Origin: Marsupella aquatica
Taxonomy: Eukaryota > Marchantiophyta
Reading direction: 5' to 3'
Assembly (NCBI GenBank): GCA_973895155.1
Contig: OZ316896.1
Location: 8,990,001-9,054,000, forward strand
DNA length: 64,000 nucleotides
Part shown: positions 55,001-64,000 of the stretch, piece after piece
Numbering within the stretch: position 1 is the first letter of the stretch
How the letters are laid out: each line of letters begins with the position of its first letter
Made by a program: the position numbers and the translations under genes
The notes under the pieces: generated by a model
Database searches by the model: none
Told to the model about the DNA's origin: nothing
What the model saw: only the letters and a program-made list of their open reading frames with translations

Positions 55001-56254
55001 GAGCCATAAGCGCGTAACTCCGTAAGTGCATTGTATGTCCTGAACAGTAACAACAGATACAAGTGTGCTATGCCCTTATGACTATGGACGGACCCTATGG
55101 CTATAGCTGTTTGGTTTTCAAAAAACAAGTCAATACAGTGTTCATTCATGATTTAAACAGACGTTAAAAGATACCTTTTCCAAATTTTATTAAGAACATT
55201 ATTAACTAATTTTAGATACCCTAGATTTTACTCTCATAACAGTGGCGATTTAAAGACGCGAGTTTTAGACAAACCAGTGATATGCTCCCGAAATCCTTAG
55301 CGGTTCCAATTATGCAATTATAATTCTGTTTTGCTGTAATGATGATCACCACCGAAAGAATCGCGCGGATTCGTCGGTCACAATCATCAGTCGAGGATGC
55401 AACTTTCACTGGCAGCCCAGGAATTGAGGCGATGGTCTAATACTCTAATGAACAAGAAAATTATGCGATCGATAACATTCGTCTCATGCAGTCCCGATGA
55501 GTACGTGGTTACAAAGCATACGGACGTCCTCACTGTGCTTTTCAAGCGAAGCTTCATGTGTGATGATTTGCTTGGGCGCAAAAAGTTACAGCAAGCGCAT
55601 GTTTGAGACTCGTCGATAGCATTGCTGTGCCTGCCGTGGCTGAGTACGAGCCCTCTTTGGAGCTAATCCTACTCCTCTACAGTAGGTGCGGAATTGAAAC
55701 TCTCTCTCAGCTGCTGTTGCTGATGAATCTGAAAGCGTCGAAGGATTTGGAAAGTGGTACGAGGAATGCGAACTCCATCTTGAGAGGCACTAACTGTATG
55801 CAACACACTTGTCGAGGCCGAAGCTTCTCCTCATCAGTCTGGGTTCAGTCTAGCTTGCAATTCAGGTGACGCATACATTGGATCATTCTCTCGAGCAGAG
55901 GAGAGGTTTGGCGACTAGTCGGACAAGATTCCAGGGAAGGTCGAGTTTGTTGTGCTCAACAGGTCTCGTGTGTTTGGGAGGAATTGGTGTCGATATATCG
56001 GGGTCCAGCTTTATCTGCGGGTTTTGAATTCCCGAACGCAGTGGAGTGATCGAGTAGGGCAGAGGGATTGAAGCATTGCGGAGGTCGAATGGAGTGTTAA
56101 AAGGTAGGCGTGGGGATTGTTCGAGGTTTACGAGGACGCCAGGGACGAAGATGAGGGAATGATGTTGCTATCGCATTCGCCCTCCACCTGCTTTTGAAAG
56201 GGAAGAGTCAGTTTTGTGGTTGGGGATTAAAGGGGTTATGATTGCAGCGCGACG
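52011..56254. other. Intergenic, ending in the ARM-repeat gene leader
   Basis: No gene was recognised over 4.2 kb. It contains a run of 20 C at 54679-54698. The last few hundred bases are the presumed promoter and leader of the following gene. Confidence 0.4.
54679..54698. repeat. Poly-C run (20)
   Basis: An uninterrupted run of 20 cytosines preceded by CGCACACG. Length may be unreliable in the assembly. It could form an i-motif or G-quadruplex in principle. Confidence 0.85.
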
Positions 56255-58989
56255 ATGAGTGAACTGTGGAACGACGACTCCACGGACGATGGAGCTCTCA
56301 CGGCTCACTTCGTGCCCGATGCTTGGAAGGCTTCGTGGGATTTCACCCAAATTCTGCCGGTGCCATCGCAAGCCTCAAAACGAGCAGCCGAGAAATTGGT
56401 CCGAGCAGAACGAGTCCAACAAGGCATCGGATGGCTGCTGCTCGCTCAACTCATCGTCACCTTGGGATTCATGCGAGTCATGTCCCGGACTGTTTTCTGG
56501 ATTACGTGGGCGATCTTCATGCTAGAGGTGGCAGTGAAGCTCGCCCGCAGGTGGGGTCTAGCCTGTTGCTTCCAAGACGTGCCATGCGCTTACGTTCCTC
56601 TCCACCAAGGAGCGGCAAAACACTTCATCCAATTATTTTGGCAGGGGCTCGGCGCCGTCACTGCGACGCAATTAGGATTGGCTGTGGCGTACCTCTATGC
56701 CATAACTTACGAGTGGGTTCGGTGGAGTGATGGTAAGCCACCCTACAACGAACCAAATTCTCCATACAGCACTAAGCTGATGCTGGAGATGATCACTGGA
56801 GCAGGATTCCTCCTGCTTTTGTGCTGTGCCTGCAATTTGTTTGTGCTACGCAAATATGACATTGCCATGAAGCTCGGTAGGAGCTCAAGCAAGCAGGGCA
56901 AGCCCCGGAGTGGTGAGCTGGATCGTTCTCTGTGTTTGACATGGTGGGTGCACATCGCCAGACATCGCCATCTAACTGCAGCCGAGGCCAGGTCTCAGCC
57001 TGGGATTTGTGGGCTGCCTGGACAATGGTACGAGTCTGTGGCTCAGCTGAAGAAGATCTTGGAGCAGAGTACGGTCGTTGGCCATGGCGATGATGTGCAG
57101 CTTGTGTGGTTGTCGCAGGAGATGGCGATGCGCGCCTTGCTCAGCGTCGCAATCCAAGGGCAGTCGGAGTCGTGCCGCCTTCTGTTACAGGACGATGGAT
57201 TCAGGTTGCTCCTCTTGGTGCTGTCGGAGGGCAAGCCCGAGAGTAGCCGGGGTCTGGCAGCTGCTGCAATCGCGGAGCTCGCTGATCATGAATGCATCGA
57301 GAGCTTGGGAGTGAAGCTCGCCGCAGCAGTGTTTCCCCTCAAGAGTCTGGCGAGGTCGCATGTCGTGGAGTTGAAGGAGATGGCGTTGGGCGCTCTTCTT
57401 AACCTTTCGCTGAACAACGAGCAGCGCAGCCACGTCGTTGCGGAAATACTGTCTTCCGGTGACGATGAATACCTTTCCTCGCATGGAGGCAATGTGATGG
57501 ACATGGTGGTAGCTAACGATTCTCCGAATACATTCGTGGATAATCTCCTCCATTGCGTTCGACGAGGACCGACGACCACCTGTCAAGTGCTGGCTGCAAG
57601 CCTACTTGTTCGATTGGCTCCCAACCAGCGAGTTAGAGACTCAATTCTGCGGGACTTCCCACTGAGAGCTCGACATGGCAGTAACCTGAGCAGTAACCTG
57701 GAGCTATTCGTGAGAATACTACGGATGGGGCTCACGGATGATGTTCAGGCTAGCATCGCAGGATTGCTGTGGGAGCTAGCGTACTGGGACGCGAAAGCAA
57801 TAGGGGATGATCCTCAAGGGGACAGCTGCATCGAAGCCCTTGTTGCGGCCTTGTGGGGTGACACTCAGGTTGCTGCTGCTGCAGCGGGAGCGCTTGCCAG
57901 CTTGGCGTTTAACAGCACCGAGAGGAAGCGGAGGATTGTCGAGATGGAGGGGAGCTTGGAAGGGCTCACGAGGCTACTGAGGGATCACGCGAGTTCCAAG
58001 ATGAGGCATGCGGAAAACCAAGACTCATTGGCCAAGGTATAATTCTACTGAAGCCTTGCGCAGCCGTAGCGTTGAATGCGGAGTGGCTCACACTTCCACT
58101 CATTGGGAATGGTGTTTCGGTGGAATGTAGCGTGTGTACAGGAGCTTGTTTCTTTATCTAACAACTTTAAGTTCTGGTTACTTGAGTTTTCTCTCTCATA
58201 CATATCTGGCTTTGGGTCACATGGAGTAACAGCGATTCACCTGTTAGTTCGAGATGCGCTCTAATCTAGACAGCCTTCGACTGCTGGACGTCTGCAATCT
58301 CGGATGGATTTTGCAGGTTCTCGTAGTAGTGAGATCCATTTGTGCGAAAGGATAGTGTCTTCGTTATATGATTTGAATCACGAGATTTGGCAGATTGTTC
58401 ACTTTGCAGAGAGATTCCATCGTAAACTTACGAATGGGTTCTAATTATTTCCGTAAACGATGGCCGTTTTGATGTGTCATAGGTGGAAGCCCAAGGGCAA
58501 GCGCAGGCAGCGAGGGCATTGCGGATTCTGGCGGCTAGTAATGAGGAGAATCAGACTCTGATCGTCCATGCCGGGGCAATTGCTGAGATAGTGAAGTTAC
58601 TGCAGAAGGGCAATTCTTATCTGCACATGCAGGCAGCTGCGACTCTTGATGCCATTTCTCATAGGAACAGGCGAATCCAAGACTTCATAGGGACGAACTA
58701 CCCCGAAGTCTTCCCACGTTTGACTCGACTGTTGGATCCAGTTCGGTTCGACATTCTCGATGTGTTGGTTGAGAAGCATGAGCAGCATCATATTTTGGAA
58801 ATGGTTCTCGAAAAGGTTGCCTTGGCCTTGAGAAGCATTGCAGAAGGGCACAGGGGAAACCGGGAGAGATTCCTGGAGGCTGGAGCCAAAGAACGACTGC
58901 AGTCCATTCTGATACGTCACAGGGAAAGGGAAACTCGAGGCAACAAGCTCTGCAACATAATGGAGAAAGCTTTGGGCACTTTATTATAA
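56255..58989 (+). CDS. Membrane-anchored ARM-repeat protein, 762 residues
   Basis: Exon 56255-58036 joins 58483-58989 in phase 0 (AAG|GTATAA ... GTCATAG), giving 763 codons including the stop. The N-terminal 50 residues are soluble. Four hydrophobic segments follow at about 57-74, 79-96, 133-151 and 178-197. From about residue 235 to the end the protein is alpha-helical ARM/HEAT-like (LLSVAIQGQSESCRLLLQ, ALGALLNLSLNNEQR, AAAAGALASLAFNSTERKRR, ARALRILAASNEENQTLIV). The layout matches a plant family of membrane-bound ARM-repeat proteins of unknown function. ARM solenoids bind other proteins, so a membrane-associated scaffold is likely. ATG 56255 is followed by an acidic start shared with the paralogue at 63,799, which supports it. 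Confidence 0.88.
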
Positions 58990-61900
58990 GATTTCCTCCG
59001 ACAGCCGTACGTTTGACCCAGGCCCAGTGAAGCGCATTGCAGTGGTTCTGCCATGTCAGCCTCCTAAAGAATTCTCGTAGCTCTCTATTAGTTGCTATCG
59101 CGCACAAGGTAGTCAATTGCACATGGCTTGCAGGATTTACTAGCTTAGTAGAAAGGCCCTATAGAGAACCCAAGGTGTTCGTGTCAGGCACTTCAAAAGG
59201 CTTCAAGAGAATCATGCAAAAACCTAGAATTTGTCCTTCCGTATATCTCAGTTCCTGTTTGGCGGAGAATATTTTGTGCACTACAAAGTACGGGAGTACC
59301 TACTTAGTTGCCTCTTGGAGTGCGGGCAATGATTGTAGACGTAAGGTTTGAAATCGATTGAGCACAGCCATTGAGCACACAGGAATTGCTGACATGGCAC
59401 TGACCTTTACAGCACCTGGCTTTCGCAATGTCACGCTCCACGCTGCCAGTATCAACGAGGATGATCGACCAACTCATCAGTGGAGAAGCTGGACGAGTTC
59501 ATAGTTTTTCTTCGGGACGTGTTAGGGAGAAAATTTTACTTTCTCAAGGAAGCACGCGCGTCCTCCTTTAAGATTTTTCGTTCGGGTGTCCATTGCCTCG
59601 ACGGAGGAGAATTTGACGGAGACAAGGCAAAGCGAATCATGAAGGCGCTAGACACGAAAATGATCGTAGTATAGTAGAATTTGTCATGAGTAAATCACAT
59701 GGTCCTGTAGGCATCTACGTGGTTGGCGATATGTAGAGCATCGTATCTCCTCTAAGTTTGTCTTTTTAAGGGGACACGAACTGAGTGGTGATCAAAGGTC
59801 CACATCTCTGAATATGAGGTACTTTATGAAGGAAAGACAAACGCCAGTTGTACTCGATTGAACGAAAATTCCTCTGTGTAGTTTCCTCTGTTCTTGACCA
59901 CTTTGCAGTCTGTTTGGCCCATTATTCGACCTGCTTGATCATTCTGCCATAACTGAAATAAGAACAGTTTAACTAATTTTTGTCCTCCTTGGCTTTCGTG
60001 GACGGAGGAGAGAAAACCAGCCAGGGAGTGGGATGATCCGAATCTCTCCCCTTGCTTCCCACGGCTGTCAGCCAAGTGTGGCGAGCCTTGGGCCCGTGAC
60101 CCTTTCTGAGTTTTCTATTGTTAAAAAAAAAACCCCTTTAGAAAAGGAACAAGGCAATAGATGTCCGTCGCCAGGAAGCTACTTACTAAACAGAACCTCC
60201 TTGAAAGAAGTAACTTACATTCCTCAGGTGTAATCACTCGTGTCGTCCAGGGAGGTGCCCTCGCGCCTGGAGCTCTTGAACCTGAATTAAGAAAATGAGT
60301 ATTCGAGATTGATCCTCGCTAGTAGACAAGACTGGGATTTTCCATTTTGCCACTGATGCCCACAATCTACAGTACCGACATAATTTCGAGATATGGCAAC
60401 TCACTGTACACCGCAATAACATTGCCAATTTGCCACCTGCATTGCAGCACTCTGACATGGTTGTCACGATTGGTTGCAAATGTGCAACTGATAGAATGTG
60501 CAACTGCTGGATGATTAAGCGTTTAGTACAGTAGCCACTTCCACACTTACGTCTCATGCTGGAAGCTCTTTTCTATGGTTGTATCTGCTGTAAGCTGTAA
60601 CCTTCTCAGATGCTATGTGAGGATCTGTCGTGCATGATGCAAACTGGGTGACCCAAATGAAGTGCAGTAGTATAATAGTACCTCAGAGCTCAAAGAAGTT
60701 ATCAGGTGACGGATGAGGGGAGGCTTTGTGCAGGCATATCAGTGGGGCCCTTGGTGGATAGCCCACTAGTCCATAGCCCCAGTAGGACTGTAGCCGTGGA
60801 CATTGGCATAGTTCTACTTTTCGTCAAAAGTTTGTCACGACAGGAGGATTTAACAACACACGCAGAAGTTATTCGGCATTTCTAGAACAACTAAAAGCCC
60901 TAAAGCGCACAAAGCGCACAAGGCCGCCCTTACTTGAAAGGTAACAGGGAACTTTGTAGTAAACTTGCCTCATCATGCGAAGCAAAATAATGGTACAGCT
61001 CTCAAAGCTGCTAATGGATCCAAAGAGCTAGCGCAGAGAGCCAAGAAAAGAAGACGCAATTGTTTTCTGCAATGCCAAGTCAATTCTTGAATGTCCGGAC
61101 AGATATAATTATTAGTTCGTTCAAACCATTCCTCTTTCGTAATGATTGCAATGGCCTCATGATACTCCGTACTTCTTATTACGGCTGAACATTACTGCCC
61201 CGGACACCGCTCCCCCGGAGGCACTGACTGTCTGGCAGTCTGGCCCTGTTCTTGGCATTGGCTTCATGTCTTGTCCAGAGTCTGGGAACAATCCTCTCAA
61301 TCTCAATCCGCCACTCCGGTCGCATATTCTATTGGTCCATGGCAAACAACTCAAACAGTAAAATAGTCATGCCTCACTGGTCCATGCCTCACTGGTCCTG
61401 TACTGTGCTCATTGTGCTGCATCCTGATCGTCTGATATTGCTCATTCGGATCTCCTTGTTTGTCTTGAAGGTATCCATTCAGACCTGTTAGTTTGTCTTG
61501 AAGGTCTGGAATCTCCGGACGGCGTTAGGACTCAGGACTGTCCAGTCATCCAGTATTCCAGTGTGACGTTGTGGAGGGCGTAACTCATCATTACACTGCC
61601 TTACGCTACGGCCCAAACATTAAGAGGGAGGCCCACGCGAGTTCCATCAGATGCTGTAAAGCAATCCGTGGACTGCGCCGGTACAGTTTACGCCCGCATC
61701 CTGGCCATTGAATGGAAGTCGACTTTTGAGCAGCTTGTTAGATCTCCTGGCAGATAAAGAGTCAATTCAATGGCTAGTCATTGTGCCACAAGCCATCCCT
61801 GGGCTACAGAACACGCGCGCGCATGACTGTGTCTTTTTCTTGCCTATGGTAGCTACTCATTGTCCTGAGCCTGGAATCTGTCTATCCGATCCTACGCATC

Positions 61901-63798
61901 ATGACCGTGGTAGGGTAGGGGTCTAGATCAATGCTGATCGATAGTTCAGCATTTTACTTTTCAGAAGCATCGACTTGTCGTGGATCCCAATTCCTCCTCT
62001 CTCTCTTGCAGAGACGACCTTCCGCGCTTCTCTCTGTTGAAGGCTATGAAGGCTATGAACCGTTTGTAACATAAGGCATGTGACACTGCTGTAATAAGAC
62101 CCTCCATTGATCGCTTTGACCTTTGACTATTGGGTGAGGGTTCGTACCGTTTGATCGGACAGCCTTCTCCCTGCCTGAGGGCACAAAAGGATAAGACACT
62201 ACCAAAGTGATCCACTTTACCACAAATTGGGAAATTTGTGCATAGCTTTTTGAGAAGGCCACTGTAGTGTGTTGGGTAGGCCCTCAACGTGGCATTTGGG
62301 TAGCGATGCGAGCTGCAGAACCGACAACTTGGAGCTAGATTAATTCCATCGACGAGTCAAATTGTGGGTCACGATGAGATCCTGGATGTGGCCTTAACAC
62401 GTAGAGGAGGCGAGCGAGAGCTCGAGCCAGCACTACTGGGTATGGCAACACGAGGTAGTTTTACTGCCCGTCGACCATACAATAATCTTCACAAGCTCAT
62501 CGCAATCATGATTCTCCTGATGGGCAACATGTGAATTTCTTTCCACCGTACTTCCGTATGCCGGCTACCATCAAAACGGAACTGTAGCAAAAAGGCTTTC
62601 GAAAGTGGATGGGTAAGGGAGAAGGTGGAGGGACAACAGCCAAGGGAGTAGTGAGTGTGGGCGCTGTGGGCCTTTGTGGTGGCGGTATAAAACCCTCCCG
62701 GTGACCGATGTTTCCCTTTTCGGCAGCTTCGGTGTCTTGCACAGCATGCCTCTTCTGTGCCCCGTCCACGAAAGCTAGTTTCCCCGATTTGAGCGTGAGC
62801 TGAGTTGGGGCAATTAATGTTGATGTCCCTCTCAGTCTCCGGAAAGGTCCAAGGACTGATTTCTGTTTGGTAACTAGCAGCTGTGGGTGGATCAGGCCGC
62901 GAAGACAGAGAGCGCCACTCCGTCGCGATTGATTTCCCGTTTGTTTCGGCGGTGAATGGGAAGGACTTGATATTTATGGCCCCCAATATTAGCAAATCTG
63001 GAACTTTAACAAGCCGGTGTCACAGTGTGTCTGCGGAGGCTTTTGGATGAATGATTGATTGGATTGCATTGAATCGACGAGCATTTTGTGCGCCACTGGC
63101 CAAGCTTGCAATCTACCACTGTAGACTTGACTCAGGGCAGACCAAACTTTTCATGTGGTTTGTTGGTTGGGAAAGACAGAGAGCTCTATCCTCCTCTGTC
63201 GAAAGATTTGCCCCGAATTGCACATATCCGAACAATTCCACTACCAGCTTTTCCGTCTACGGAGCTCGGAGCTCGTGCAGTTGAAACAAAGTGAAGAACT
63301 CTCCGGCTTTCCTGTCTAGCCCGGTTAATTGGCTTGCCGCCCACCTTTGAGGGAGAACTCGGCACACTGACAGGACAGTCACGATGAATGCAACATCGAT
63401 TGCTCTGAACTATGAAGTATTACAGCACGCACGAGAGAAAAGCATCTGGAGAGCACCTTAACCTGAAGAGTTCTCGAACATTGTAGTGACAAGCGAGAGG
63501 ATGGCTGCTGTCTTGAAGAATTGATTGTACAGTGATTGTTGAATGTATTCATCCACTCGATCTATCGATCGATTTTGTGAATTCCTTTGCCGGTAGGAGG
63601 TTTTTCAGAGAGTTGGAAACTGGAACGAAAGAAAGGTGGTTCGTTGCAGCGGACGTACGCCAGGAGCGGTTGACGGAACAGGAGGGGCCGGTGCAGCATA
63701 GCTTGATACGAGTGAAGAGAAAGCTCGCCAAAATAGCGAGGGGATATTCTCTCTCGAGTTCAAGTCCTTCGGAAGTAGCATGTGGCAAGGAGTTTGCA
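58990..63798. other. Intergenic between tandem ARM-repeat paralogues
   Basis: No convincing gene in 4.8 kb. The short frame 59480-59674 (64 residues) has no motif. Minus-strand frames at 62.5-63.0 kb lack coding character. From about 63,540 the frame leading into the next gene is open but has no ATG before 63,799, so it is probably leader. Confidence 0.4.
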
Positions 63799-64000
63799 AT
63801 GCACGCTCCCTCGGAGGATGACGAGACCGCATTTCAGATTTCCCACTACAAGCCGGATGCCTGGCTAGGGAAGCACTGGTGGGACGAGACGCAGAACGTG
63901 CCTATTCCTTCTGCTAAAGCGAAGTCAGGAGCTGTGCACCTCGTCTGGTGCGAACATGTCAAAGACGGTGTGGGATGGTTTGTCATCGCCCACTTCGGTG
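63799..64000 (+). CDS. Second membrane ARM-repeat gene, 5' end only
   Basis: From ATG 63799 the frame is open to the window edge (67 codons). It begins MHAPSEDDETAF, then YKPDAWLGKHWWDETQNVPIP and VKDGVGWFVIAHFG. This aligns with the start of the gene at 56,255 (DDGALTAHFVPDAW, WDFTQILPVP, VQQGIGWLLLAQL), including the conserved PDAW and the start of the first membrane segment. It is therefore a tandem paralogue whose body lies outside the window. Confidence 0.8.
   Translation, partial: MHAPSEDDETAFQISHYKPDAWLGKHWWDETQNVPIPSAKAKSGAVHLVWCEHVKDGVGWFVIAHFG

Noticed and set aside
62489-62995. 168-codon minus-strand frame upstream of the second ARM gene
   Set aside because: There is no ATG-supported start, no domain and no homology to neighbours.

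Overview
This is nuclear DNA of a land plant, most likely a bryophyte and probably a moss. It carries a nuclear gene for plastid ribosomal protein S1 with a transit peptide, a gene matching the plastid cytochrome b6f assembly factor CCB1, an F-box gene, a plant-type nuclear tRNA-Leu, GT-AG introns of about 80-450 nt and long gene-free spacers. The moss assignment rests on remembered family resemblance (Helitron and ARM-repeat types) and was not tested by search.

The left half (1-30 kb) is almost entirely mobile DNA. Positions 1-6.7 kb hold the 3' part of a large multi-exon gene, locus A: a degenerate N6/N4 DNA-methyltransferase-like fold, an acidic then basic coiled coil, a Ulp1-type cysteine protease with an intact triad, and three FCP1/NLI-like phosphatase domains, the last two decaying. 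A scrambled Ty3/gypsy gag-protease remnant follows (7.0-7.9 kb). Next is a Helitron (8.1-12.6 kb) whose 1382-codon Rep-helicase frame is broken only by three stops, with a small spliced gene overlapping its 3' end.

The most interesting object runs from 12,993 to 25,921. A 22-nt exact inverted repeat containing terminal CACTA flanks two divergent genes. Leftward is locus B, a decayed DUF7869-type transposase-like gene. Rightward is locus C, a roughly 1,685-codon gene that, like A, combines a degenerate methyltransferase-like fold with an FCP1-like phosphatase. A and C look like related cargo genes of one class of large CACTA-ended elements. Each locus carries its own short GC-rich palindrome: in four introns of A, in two introns of C (amplified as a 65-bp array), and in a 73-bp array 5' of B. 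A decayed coiled-coil gene (26.6-28.4 kb) and a small two-exon gene (29.2-29.7 kb) follow.

The right half (31.7-64 kb) is ordinary gene-sparse euchromatin. It holds CCB1 (+), a coiled-coil gene (-) with a duplicated 264-nt last exon, plastid RPS1 (-), tRNA-Leu(CAA) (+), an F-box gene (-), and two tandem membrane-anchored ARM-repeat paralogues (+). The second paralogue is cut by the window edge. Spacers hold minor tandem arrays and microsatellites. No database search was possible, and family names come from motif recognition.
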